A DNA stretch of 17,002 bases from assembly GCA_028288385.1 (NCBI GenBank), contig JAQBNX010000073.1, positions 1 to 17,002 on the forward strand, in the 5' to 3' direction. Source of the DNA: Spirosoma sp. GTDB lineage: Bacteria > Bacteroidota > Bacteroidia > Cytophagales > Spirosomataceae. The notes beneath the pieces were generated by a model, which was not told the DNA's origin, ran no database searches, and saw only the letters and a program-made list of their open reading frames with translations. Positions 1 through 7,562 of this stretch are shown in pieces. How positions within the stretch are numbered: position 1 is the first letter of the stretch; each line of letters begins with the position of its first letter. Position numbers and translations under genes: made by a program.

Positions 1-425
1 TCAACATAACTAGCCTGTTTGCCAATGACGATAGCCAGTTCCACTTCCCAATCCGTTTTTTCGGACCGCTTCGGAATCACTACATTATCGTTGGGGCCAA
101 CCAGGGCGGTGGTGGATTTGAAAAACAAAATCGGTTCGGTGGGGCTGGCCGCTCCGGTTTCGGCCGCGTGTTTGGCGTAGTTCAGGCCAACACAAATGAT
201 TTTCGACGGGCGTTTGATGCAGGGACCAAACCGGACATCGGCGGCCACTTCGGGGCTGGTATGCGCATGGGACGTAAGCCAGTGGGCTAGCCGTTCGGGA
301 CCATTCGTGGCAAAAAAAGATTCGTCATAATCTTCGCCAAAATGGGTGACGTCGATGGACTGACCAGTGGAGAGTACTACGCCCGGATGTTCATGTTGGG
401 GCGGGCCGAAGCGAAAAAGTTTCAT
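1..425 (-). CDS. Fumarylacetoacetate hydrolase family protein (3' end beyond window)
   Basis: Only the first 141 residues are present; the gene continues past the left edge. The translation has the usual layout of the FAH family: a short N-terminal domain (residues 1-70) followed by the catalytic beta-roll, beginning with a CVGLNYAKHAAE stretch at residues 78-89. That segment is typical of ureidoglycolate lyase, 2,4-diketo-3-deoxy-L-fuconate hydrolase and related bacterial FAH enzymes. FKSTTALVGPNDNVVIP follows at 102-118, and a WEVEL stretch at 126-130 supplies the E127-x-E129 pair used as metal ligands in this family. Members cleave or hydrate 2-keto or 1,3-diketo acids in sugar-acid and aromatic catabolism; the substrate cannot be told from this fragment. 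The ATG at 423-425 is the only sensible start. The gene is divergent from the PQQ dehydrogenase, so the 220 bases between them probably hold both promoters. Confidence 0.9.
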   Translation of the reverse strand, partial: MKLFRFGPPQHEHPGVVLSTGQSIDVTHFGEDYDESFFATNGPERLAHWLTSHAHTSPEVAADVRFGPCIKRPSKIICVGLNYAKHAAETGAASPTEPILFFKSTTALVGPNDNVVIPKRSEKTDWEVELAIVIGKQASYV

Positions 426-507
426 GCAGGCTGATTGGTTACGTAAGGGAAAGCAGCCTACGGGGCAAGTTTAACCATAGGGCTGGGTTAAGAGTCGTCT
501 TTTTGGG

Positions 508-515
508 TATATTTG
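508..515 (+). promoter_or_regulatory. Candidate Bacteroidota -7 element (TATATTTG)
   Basis: TATATTTG matches the Bacteroidota sigma-A -7 consensus TAnnTTTG exactly and lies about 130 bases upstream of the preferred start of the PQQ dehydrogenase. I see no convincing TTTG-type -33 element at the expected spacing, so the call rests on the -7 box alone. Transcription from here would give a 5' leader of roughly 120 bases. Confidence 0.35.
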
Positions 516-645
516 TTTAGTAGGCATTCCTCTCCATCAGCTTTGCCTGCTCTATTTAGTCACACCCGAACAGACCGGGCGGCAAATACCAGCAAAGGCA
601 TCCTGCATTTAGCGTAACTTTCCCGTCTCCGTGTCTTTCCTATTT

Positions 646-2781
646 ATGAAACGATTGCTTTTACCGCTTGCGGCACTGGCCATGCTGACCCTCGGCTGGT
701 CCCGTTTTCGTCAGAACCCTACCGACGACAAACCAAACGATAACACCAACTGGGGCGAATACCTCGGTGGTCCCGACCGCAGCCACTATTCCGCTCTGAC
801 TCAGATTACGCCCACTAACGTAACGCAACTGAAAATGGCCTGGACGTATGCGACACCCGACAGCGGCCAGATTCAGACCAATCCGATTATAGTCGATGGT
901 GTGCTGTATGGGGTCACCCCAACCGTGCAGGCCTTTGCACTCGATGCGGCTACGGGCAAAGAACTGTGGAAATTTGGTGATCCATTAAAAACATGGCACA
1001 GCACCAGCCGGGGTGTAACGTACTGGCAATCGAGTGATAAGTCGGCCACGTCGGACAAACGTATTCTCTATACCGTCGGGCCAATACTCTACGCCCTGAA
1101 TGCTAACACGGGCAAGCCCATTCCTGATTTTGGCGATCAGGGCAGCATTGACCTGCACGAAGGCTTGGGCGAACAGGCGAAAGACAAATTCATCATTTCC
1201 AATACGCCCGGTACGGTGTTCGAAGACCTGATCATTATGCCGGTGCGCTTGTCGGAAGGAGCCGATGCAGCGCCGGGCCATGTCCGGGCCTTCAACGTCC
1301 GGACGGGCAAACTCGTCTGGACGTTCCATACCATTCCCCAACCCGGCGAATATGGCTATGAGACCTGGCCCAAGGAAACCTACAAAAATACCGACGTAGG
1401 GGGTGCCAACAACTGGGCGGGTATGTCCATAGACCGGCCGCGCGGCATCGTTTATGTACCAACTGGCTCGGCCGCGTTTGATTTCTACGGCGGCAACCGC
1501 AACGGCCAGAATCTGTTTGCCAACTGCCTATTGGCCCTTGACGCTCGCACCGGAAAGCGGCTCTGGCATTTTCAGGCCGTTCACCACGACATCTGGGATC
1601 GCGACTTTCCCGCTCCGCCCAACCGGCTGACCCTGACGCAGAATGGCAAAAAAATCGACGCTGTAGCGCAGGTAACCAAATCAGGGCATGTGTTTGTGTT
1701 CGATCGGGTAACGGGCAAACCGCTGTTTCCTATCGTGGAGACGCCCATGCCTAAATCCGACATACCGGGTGAAGAAACCTGGCCAACGCAGCCCATCCCG
1801 CAGAAACCAGCCCCCTTCGCCCGGCAGACGTTCAGCGAGGGCGACCTGAACCCCTATTCGGACGAGCGCGATACGCTGCTGGCGCAATTCCGACGCAGCC
1901 GACGGGGACCCTTCCAGCCTCTAAGCCGGCAGGGTACACTCGTATTCCCCGGTCTCGACGGGGGCGCCGAGTGGGGCGGGGCCGCCACAGATCCCGATGG
2001 CATTATGTACGTAAATGCCAATCAGGCTGCCTGGCTCATTGCCATGAACGACACGCCTAAAGAGAATGCGCTGGCCCACCTGAGCGCGGGGGCCCGGCTG
2101 TATTCGCAAAATTGCCAGACCTGCCACGGGGCCGAGCGGAAAGGAAACCCGGCCAGCGGCTATCCCACGCTGGTAGACATTGGGCAACGACGCGACCGGG
2201 CTTACGTACACGGGCTTATCAGCAGTGGCAAGGGCATGATGCCAGGCTTTACGCAGTTGTCTGCCGACGAGAAGCGGGCGATAGTCGCGTTTTTATTCGG
2301 TGATGAGAAGCAGGAAGTAACGGCCGCTGCCACCAATAAAAACACCATGCCCTACGTACCGTACAAAATTTCCGGCTATACGAAGTTCACTGACAGCAAA
2401 GGCCTGTCAGGCATTGCTCCTCCATGGGGTACGCTCAACGCCATCGACCTCAACACGGGCGAGTACCGTTGGAAAATTCCGCTGGGCGAAGAACCACAAC
2501 TAGCAAAAAAGGGAATCCACAACACGGGCTCTGAAAATTACGGTGGACCGGTCATTACGGCCAGTGGGTTGCTGTTCATTGCTGCCACTAAAGACGAAAA
2601 ACTCCGGGCGTTTGACAAAAAAACGGGTAAACTGCTTTGGGAAGCCCCGCTTCCGGCAGCCGGATATGCCACACCAGCAACGTATCAGACTGGTGGCAAA
2701 CAATACGTTGTCATTGCCTGCGGAGGGGCAAAACTAGGGACGAAAAAAGGAAATCAGTACGTAGCGTTTGCGTTACCGTGA
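646..2781 (+). CDS. PQQ-dependent dehydrogenase with internal cytochrome c domain (quinohaemoprotein)
   Basis: Periplasmic quinoprotein expected to oxidise an alcohol or sugar with PQQ and pass electrons to its own haem. The open frame extends to a GTG at 631, but ATG 646 gives a clean signal peptide (MKRLLLPLAALAMLTLGWS), so that start is used (711 residues). Propeller docking motifs of the type ALDxxTGKxLW recur (around residues 97, 219, 299 and 680). The segment VHHDIWDRDFPAPP near 312-325 is typical of the glucose/quinate dehydrogenase branch. A CQTCH haem c site lies at 490-494, with GKGMMPGF near 529-536 offering a methionine ligand (M531 or M532). After the haem domain the propeller resumes (about 580-711), so the cytochrome is inserted between blades rather than appended at the C-terminus. 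No PQQ biosynthesis genes are visible. The stop is followed three bases later by the DUF3179 gene, implying one transcript. Substrate unknown. Confidence 0.93.
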   Translation: MKRLLLPLAALAMLTLGWSRFRQNPTDDKPNDNTNWGEYLGGPDRSHYSALTQITPTNVTQLKMAWTYATPDSGQIQTNPIIVDGVLYGVTPTVQAFALDAATGKELWKFGDPLKTWHSTSRGVTYWQSSDKSATSDKRILYTVGPILYALNANTGKPIPDFGDQGSIDLHEGLGEQAKDKFIISNTPGTVFEDLIIMPVRLSEGADAAPGHVRAFNVRTGKLVWTFHTIPQPGEYGYETWPKETYKNTDVGGANNWAGMSIDRPRGIVYVPTGSAAFDFYGGNRNGQNLFANCLLALDARTGKRLWHFQAVHHDIWDRDFPAPPNRLTLTQNGKKIDAVAQVTKSGHVFVFDRVTGKPLFPIVETPMPKSDIPGEETWPTQPIPQKPAPFARQTFSEGDLNPYSDERDTLLAQFRRSRRGPFQPLSRQGTLVFPGLDGGAEWGGAATDPDGIMYVNANQAAWLIAMNDTPKENALAHLSAGARLYSQNCQTCHGAERKGNPASGYPTLVDIGQRRDRAYVHGLISSGKGMMPGFTQLSADEKRAIVAFLFGDEKQEVTAAATNKNTMPYVPYKISGYTKFTDSKGLSGIAPPWGTLNAIDLNTGEYRWKIPLGEEPQLAKKGIHNTGSENYGGPVITASGLLFIAATKDEKLRAFDKKTGKLLWEAPLPAAGYATPATYQTGGKQYVVIACGGAKLGTKKGNQYVAFALP

Positions 2782-2784
2782 GCC

Positions 2785-3924
2785 ATGAAGATTCTCTTTT
2801 TTATCGGGGTTGCGGGCCTAATTCTGTTTGAGATTGCGCATGTGTTTTTCATTATGCCGATGCCAGGCAGCCAGCGCATGAACAGCATCGACGTGGCCTA
2901 CATTTTGCACACCTGGCGGTGGGCATTCCGGGCTATTTTTGGACTACTGATCATTGTTGGGCTACCAGCCACCATCAAACGATCGAGGTGGCCGGCGCTG
3001 GCTGCGTTGTTGGTGATAGGGGGCGTTAGCTACGCCTTTAATTTCAGGATGGCCGCCGACCACATGTTTTACCAGCCTACCACGTTACACCTGAAACCAG
3101 CAGGCAGCAGTACCGTCAAACCCGATCGGGAGGTACTGGGCGTTGACCTGAACGGACAGGCCAAAGCCTACCCTATTCAGTACATTGGGTATCACCATCA
3201 GGTGTTGGACACCATCGGTGGGCAGCCCGTAATGGTCACGTATTGTACAGTGTGCCGCACCGGTCGCGTTTTTCGGCCGCTTGTCAACGGCAAACCCGAA
3301 ACCTTTCGGCTGGTCGGGATGGATCATTTCAACGCTATGTTTGAAGATGCTACGACTGGCAGCTGGTGGCGCCAGGCCAACGGCGAAGCCATTGCCGGAC
3401 CGCTTAAAGGCGATACTCTGCCCGAAGTGTTCAGCGAACAGATGACCCTTAAACAGTGGCTAGCCCTGCATCCTGCTACGCTAATTATGCAGCCCGACCG
3501 AACCTTCGACGAATCGTATGCCAAAATGAGTAACTATGAACGGGGCAAAGGTAACAGCGAGCTAACCAGGCGGGACAGCCTGTCGTGGCATGACAAATCG
3601 TGGGTGGTAGGTATCCGTGCTGGCGATCAGGCGAGAGCCTACGACTGGAACCGACTGAAACGCGAACGGCTCATTCATGATACGCTGGGCGGCAAACCCA
3701 TTTTGCTCGTGCTGGCGCCGGACAACCGGAGTTTCTTTGCCTTCCAGCGCCCGTCGCCCAGTGACCGCTTTGCGCTTCAACACGACACCCTAACCACCAC
3801 TGGCAAACGTTACACCCTACGGGGCCACTCTCTGTCGCCTGGAACAGACCTGCCCCGCCTGTCGGCTTCTCAGGAATTTTGGCACAGTTGGCAGACTTTC
3901 CACCCAGCAACGGGCCGGTACTGA
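2785..3924 (+). CDS. DUF3179 domain-containing membrane protein
   Basis: A 379-residue protein starting three bases after the PQQ dehydrogenase stop, so almost certainly co-transcribed and translationally coupled with it. Three hydrophobic segments fill the N-terminus (about residues 4-24, 45-64 and 69-87). The rest is a DUF3179 domain: the conserved opening REVLGVDLNGQAKAYPIQYI (about 115-134), then a YCTVCRTG motif at 153-160 with the two cysteines (C154, C157) that characterise the family, and a second repeat-like half (VVGIRAGDQARAYDW) near 273-287. The domain's biochemical role is not established; the CxxC-like pair could bind a metal or act in redox chemistry. Linkage to a periplasmic dehydrogenase suggests an accessory role in that oxidation system, which is inference. 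Confidence 0.88.
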   Translation: MKILFFIGVAGLILFEIAHVFFIMPMPGSQRMNSIDVAYILHTWRWAFRAIFGLLIIVGLPATIKRSRWPALAALLVIGGVSYAFNFRMAADHMFYQPTTLHLKPAGSSTVKPDREVLGVDLNGQAKAYPIQYIGYHHQVLDTIGGQPVMVTYCTVCRTGRVFRPLVNGKPETFRLVGMDHFNAMFEDATTGSWWRQANGEAIAGPLKGDTLPEVFSEQMTLKQWLALHPATLIMQPDRTFDESYAKMSNYERGKGNSELTRRDSLSWHDKSWVVGIRAGDQARAYDWNRLKRERLIHDTLGGKPILLVLAPDNRSFFAFQRPSPSDRFALQHDTLTTTGKRYTLRGHSLSPGTDLPRLSASQEFWHSWQTFHPATGRY

Positions 3925-4005
3925 GTTAGGTGATAAACGCTATTCGGAATCGCTTAGCCCATTATTAACCTGCTCACGAGGGTTCAGTTAGTTAATCTCT
4001 TTTTG

Positions 4006-4785
4006 ATGAAACAAGCCGCCATACTTACGTTTCTTTGCTTTCAGAGTATTTGTAGTTTTAGTCAGCAAAATCGGGTCATTGACCGAAATAAGGTTGGCTG
4101 GTTTACCTACAATGGTGACCACAAACTCACCGACCGATGGGCCCTTCATACCGAATACCAGTGGCGCCGGATCGACTTCATCCAGACCTGGCAGCAGTCG
4201 CTTGCGCGGCTGGGTCTGATTTATAAACTCACCGACCGCGTGAAGGTGTCGGGTGGCTATACGCTGTTCACTACGTACCCCTATGGTAAATACCCTTCGG
4301 CCGATGCGGGCGTACCCGTTCCTGAACACCGGATTTATGAAGATATTCAGCTCGGCGATAAATTGGGGCGGCTGGAGTTGGCGCACCGGTTTCGGCTTGA
4401 GCAGCGGTGGCTTGGGCAGCTATCGGACGAAAACCCGCGACAAGTTGCCAATTGGAAATACCAGCACCGCATCCGGTATCAGCTATCCGCTACGTATCCA
4501 CTCAGCGGTCCCACCGTCGATAACGGCGAGTTTTACCTTAATGCTTTCGATGAGTTGTTTATCAGTTTCGGGCGGAATGTAGGGCTGAACGTTTTCAATC
4601 AAAATCGGCTATCGGGCGGTCTGGGCTACCAGGTTCGGGATAATATCAGGCTGGAATTGAATTACTTTAACCGGGTTTTGCAGCACCCCAGTCCCGACCC
4701 GGCAACCAAAAAGCCCATCTTCGACCTGGATAATGGGTTTCGACTGAATGTGGATTATGACCTTGATTTCAGGAAACCTAAATAA
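4006..4785 (+). CDS. DUF2490 domain-containing protein, probable outer-membrane beta-barrel
   Basis: The frame opens with a TTG at 4003, but the adjacent ATG at 4006 begins a standard signal peptide (MKQAAILTFLCFQSICSFSQQ), giving 259 residues. The mature protein is built from short alternating strands rich in aromatic and charged residues (WFTYNGDHKLTDRWALHTEY; ELAHRFRLEQRW; KYQHRIRYQLS; VRDNIRLELNYFNR) and ends in strand-like residues (LNVDYDLDFRKPK). This is the pattern of DUF2490 family members, which are predicted outer-membrane barrels of unknown function common in Bacteroidota. It lies 81 bases after the DUF3179 gene on the same strand; the gap shows no convincing terminator hairpin, so it may belong to the same transcript. 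A transport or anchoring role for the neighbouring periplasmic redox proteins is possible but not shown. Confidence 0.85.
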   Translation: MKQAAILTFLCFQSICSFSQQNRVIDRNKVGWFTYNGDHKLTDRWALHTEYQWRRIDFIQTWQQSLARLGLIYKLTDRVKVSGGYTLFTTYPYGKYPSADAGVPVPEHRIYEDIQLGDKLGRLELAHRFRLEQRWLGQLSDENPRQVANWKYQHRIRYQLSATYPLSGPTVDNGEFYLNAFDELFISFGRNVGLNVFNQNRLSGGLGYQVRDNIRLELNYFNRVLQHPSPDPATKKPIFDLDNGFRLNVDYDLDFRKPK

Positions 4786-4789
4786 TCCG

Positions 4790-4797
4790 TACTTTCG
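4790..4797 (+). promoter_or_regulatory. Possible -7 element (TACTTTCG) before the dihaem cytochrome
   Basis: TACTTTCG differs from the Bacteroidota -7 consensus TAnnTTTG at one position and lies 28 bases upstream of the cytochrome ATG. A TTG at 4763-4765 is the nearest -33 candidate, but its spacing is longer than usual. Weak evidence that the cytochrome/DsrE pair has its own promoter. Confidence 0.22.
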
Positions 4798-4825
4798 AAC
4801 TACGTAGCGCAATCCTCTGCCCGCC

Positions 4826-5947
4826 ATGAAAACGACCATCCTGAAACATAGCTCATCGTGGCGGCTGCTTCAATCAAATTCGCTTCAGCAACTTTCCCGG
4901 TTGCTGGCTCCCGTGGGCGGCTTACTATCGCTGTTACTTATTGGCTCAGGGGCTACGCTTGCTATCAGGTACGGGACTGCATCCACAAGCGCTGAAGCCC
5001 CTTTGCCCCTGACTACCCCAGCCGGCATGATTTTGACAGCACCAGTCAATCAACAGCCTGACACTACGCAACCCAAACCTAGTTACTGGCGCCCACCGGC
5101 TGACGCCCAGATACCGGTGGGTGAAACCGGCAAACAGATTCGCTATGGTCGCGTGTTAGTTGCCCATACCGCCAAATACCTCGGCCCAAACGGATCGGTA
5201 CGGCATATTTCCAACGGCATGAACTGCCAGAACTGCCACCTCGAAGCAGGCACCAAAGTGCTGGGCAACAACTATTCGGGGGTGTTTTCGACTTATCCTA
5301 AATTTCGCGAACGCTCGGGCTCAGTCGAATCGGTTGTGAAACGAATCACAGACTGCTTTGAACGCAGCCTCAGTGGCAAAGGCCCTGACAGCAACAGCCG
5401 CGAGATGAAGGCCATGGTCGCCTACATGAAATGGCTCGGCACGGGCGTTCCCAGCGGCAAAAGACCCGAAGGTGCCGGGTTGGTCAAACTCCCTTACCTC
5501 GACCGGGCGGCAGATCCTGAAACAGGAAAGCTGGTTTATGCGGCCAAGTGTCAAAGCTGCCACGGCTCGAAAGGCGAAGGCGTTCGGCTACCGGGCACCG
5601 CGCAGTACACCTACCCGCCCCTATGGGGACCACACAGCTATAATGATGGGGCGGGGATATACCGGCTTACCAGTTTTGCGGGATACGTTAAAAACAACAT
5701 GCCCTTCGGCGCTACGTATGAGCGTCCGCAACTCACCGATGCCGAGTCGTGGGACGTAGCGGCTTTTGTTAATTCAATGCCACGACCCCACAAAGACCAA
5801 TCCCATGACTGGCCGGACATCAGGACCAAGCCCGTCGATTTTCCCTATGGCCCGTATGCCGATACGTTCAGCGAAAAGCAGCACAAATTCGGGCCGTATC
5901 AACCCATTGTCGAGGCTAAGAAAGCGACCGGCAGTCCAGTCAAATAA
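4826..5947 (+). CDS. Dihaem cytochrome c, thiosulfate dehydrogenase (TsdA)-like
   Basis: A 373-residue exported cytochrome with an N-terminal hydrophobic segment (about residues 28-50) that serves as signal or anchor. There are two c-type haem sites: CQNCH at 134-138 and CQSCH at 242-246. The layout follows TsdA. The first domain carries ITDCFERSLSGK with C177 about 40 residues after the haem-1 histidine, where TsdA has its unusual axial cysteine. The second has NNMPFG (M292) followed by LTDAESWDVAAFVNSMPRP, the typical TsdA ending of a class I cytochrome domain. TsdA oxidises thiosulfate to tetrathionate (or the reverse) in the periplasm. The next gene is a DsrE-family protein, a sulfur-handling fold, which supports a sulfur role. 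The reaction is inferred from motifs; a different small-molecule oxidation remains possible. Confidence 0.82.
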   Translation: MKTTILKHSSSWRLLQSNSLQQLSRLLAPVGGLLSLLLIGSGATLAIRYGTASTSAEAPLPLTTPAGMILTAPVNQQPDTTQPKPSYWRPPADAQIPVGETGKQIRYGRVLVAHTAKYLGPNGSVRHISNGMNCQNCHLEAGTKVLGNNYSGVFSTYPKFRERSGSVESVVKRITDCFERSLSGKGPDSNSREMKAMVAYMKWLGTGVPSGKRPEGAGLVKLPYLDRAADPETGKLVYAAKCQSCHGSKGEGVRLPGTAQYTYPPLWGPHSYNDGAGIYRLTSFAGYVKNNMPFGATYERPQLTDAESWDVAAFVNSMPRPHKDQSHDWPDIRTKPVDFPYGPYADTFSEKQHKFGPYQPIVEAKKATGSPVK

Positions 5948-5973
5948 TAAAATCACCCTCAATTCAATACCAG

Positions 5974-6429
5974 ATGAAAATGATCAACTATTTCCTTATC
6001 ATGGCATTCCTTGGCATGACTATGCCGGTGTTAGCCCAGACAACCAACCCTGCTGACTTTCACGGTGCCGAAGCCACTAAGCCCCGCTACCGGGTAGCGT
6101 ATCAGCTCAACACCGACGACTCAACGAAGATCAGAAGCACCCTGAGGAACATACAGAACGCGATGAGCGACCCGCGCCTGCGAGGAAAACTCGATGTGGA
6201 GCTGGTGGTTCACGGATCGGGCGTAGAGGTTTACCGGAAAAACAAGCCCTATGAAAAAGTGCTTCAACATCTACAAAAGCAGGGTGTGATTCTGGCCATG
6301 TGCGAGAACACCATGCGGGGTGAAAACATCAGTCGCGACGAACTCCTTCCGTTTCTGTCCTACGTACCCAGCGGCAATGGCGAACTGATTATCCGCGAAC
6401 AGGAAGGCTGGGCTGTCCTACACCCATAA
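5974..6429 (+). CDS. Exported DsrE-family protein
   Basis: A 151-residue protein beginning with a signal peptide (MKMINYFLIMAFLGMTMPVLAQ), so it acts in the periplasm, unlike the cytoplasmic DsrEFH complex. The mature part has the DsrE/DsrF-like fold: YRVAYQLNTDDSTKIRSTLRNI, a central strand VELVVHGSGVEV, then a strand ending in VILAMCENTM and a C-terminal ELIIREQEGWAVLHP. The single conserved cysteine (C110) sits where DsrE/TusD-type proteins carry their persulfide-binding cysteine. It begins 26 bases after the TsdA-like cytochrome stop and very likely shares its transcript. Sulfur-carrier DsrE proteins are often encoded near sulfur-oxidising enzymes, so this one may bind sulfane sulfur from thiosulfate or tetrathionate. 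That role is inferred; many Bacteroidota DsrE-like proteins are uncharacterised. Confidence 0.85.
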   Translation: MKMINYFLIMAFLGMTMPVLAQTTNPADFHGAEATKPRYRVAYQLNTDDSTKIRSTLRNIQNAMSDPRLRGKLDVELVVHGSGVEVYRKNKPYEKVLQHLQKQGVILAMCENTMRGENISRDELLPFLSYVPSGNGELIIREQEGWAVLHP

Positions 6430-6464
6430 CTCAGTCCAGAAAGCCATTAAGTCATGCTGTCATT

Positions 6465-7490
6465 ATGAATCACCTGGTTAAAATTACCCTGTTGGGCGGC
6501 ACCCTGCTTGCCAGTTGCCGGACGGATAAGCACGCAACAACGACAGCTTCTCAATCTCAGACACCCCTGACAACCATAGCGTTTGGCTCATGCAGCGACC
6601 AGAAACGCCCTCAGCCCCTATGGGATGATATTGTCGCGCAAAAAGCCAACCTCTGGATCTGGCTGGGCGACAATATCTACGGCGATTCGGAAAACATGGA
6701 CACCCTGAGGGCCAAATATGACCGGCAAAAAAGCAACTCCGTTTACCAGCAGTTGCGCCAATCGACACCCATCATTGGCGTGTGGGACGATCATGATTAC
6801 GGGGTAAACGACGGGGGCAAAGAGTACCCAGCCCGGAAACAAAGCCAGCAAGTAATGCTCGACTTTTTTGACGTGCCCGCCACCAGCCCCTTACGCAATC
6901 AGGAAGGAGCCTACTCGTCGCATACCTACGGGCCTAAGGGTCAGCGCGTCAAAGTGATTTTGTTAGACGGACGCTATTTCCGGGACCCACTCAAGAAAGA
7001 GGGGAAAGCCAACGTACCCGATCCGTCGGGCGACATACTGGGCGAAACCCAGTGGAAGTGGCTGGAAAGCCAACTGACCGGTTCCGATGCCGACATACAC
7101 ATTATTGGGAGTGGCATTCAGGTATTACCAGAAGAACATGGCTCAGAGAAGTGGGCCAACTTCCCCACGGCGCGCCAACGCTTCCTGGATCTGCTAGCTA
7201 AAACAAATCCGAAGGGTGCCCTGCTCATTAGTGGTGACCGCCACATGGCCGAAATCTCAAAAGTGAGCGTACCGGGGCTAGGCTACGACCTGTATGACAT
7301 TACCAGCAGTGGACTCACGCACGTTTCAAAGCCCCATGTAGAGCCCAATAAACACCGGGTTGGCGAAATGGTGACGGAGCTGAACTACGGTCTCATTTCC
7401 ATTGACTGGAAAGCGAGGCCACTAACGGCAACCGTCCGCATCAACGGCGATAATCAGTCCACTTACCTCACACAAGTAATCAAATTTTAA
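6465..7490 (+). CDS. PhoD-like metallophosphatase, probable lipoprotein
   Basis: A 341-residue protein with a lipoprotein signal: a lipobox LLASC ends at C18, so the mature protein is probably lipid-anchored outside the cytoplasm. Metal-binding motifs of the alkaline phosphatase D / PhoD-like metallophosphatase family are intact: FGSC near residue 44, GDNIYGD at 68-74 (D69), WDDHDYGVND at 107-116 and SGDRHMAEI beginning at 256 (D258, H260). Family members are phosphodiesterases or monoesterases using Ca/Fe centres. The protein is shorter than the classical Bacillus PhoD (about 550 residues) and lacks its N-terminal domain, resembling the short bacterial PhoD-like proteins. It follows the DsrE gene by 35 bases on the same strand. 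No PHO-box-like repeat is apparent upstream. It is the last normal-GC gene before the AT-rich segment. Confidence 0.9.
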   Translation: MNHLVKITLLGGTLLASCRTDKHATTTASQSQTPLTTIAFGSCSDQKRPQPLWDDIVAQKANLWIWLGDNIYGDSENMDTLRAKYDRQKSNSVYQQLRQSTPIIGVWDDHDYGVNDGGKEYPARKQSQQVMLDFFDVPATSPLRNQEGAYSSHTYGPKGQRVKVILLDGRYFRDPLKKEGKANVPDPSGDILGETQWKWLESQLTGSDADIHIIGSGIQVLPEEHGSEKWANFPTARQRFLDLLAKTNPKGALLISGDRHMAEISKVSVPGLGYDLYDITSSGLTHVSKPHVEPNKHRVGEMVTELNYGLISIDWKARPLTATVRINGDNQSTYLTQVIKF

Positions 7491-7562
7491 CCACAATAAA
7501 TACATAAAAATTTACATATTTATAAGTTAGCTGCACTTTATAGTAACCCTTAGATATCATAA

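Noticed and set aside
631..645. GTG start for the PQQ dehydrogenase, adding five residues
   Set aside because: The ATG at 646 begins a textbook signal peptide; the extra residues would place hydrophobic residues ahead of the basic n-region.
985..1341. 118-codon minus-strand open frame inside the PQQ dehydrogenase
   Set aside because: Antisense shadow of a conserved propeller region; no family features in its translation.
3930..3960. Possible terminator after the DUF3179 gene
   Set aside because: The best pairing (GC.ATTC with GAAT.GC) leaves a loop too small to fold and has no T run.
3988..4386. 132-codon minus-strand open frame opposite the DUF2490 gene
   Set aside because: The plus-strand frame has a signal peptide and family pattern; the antisense product has none.
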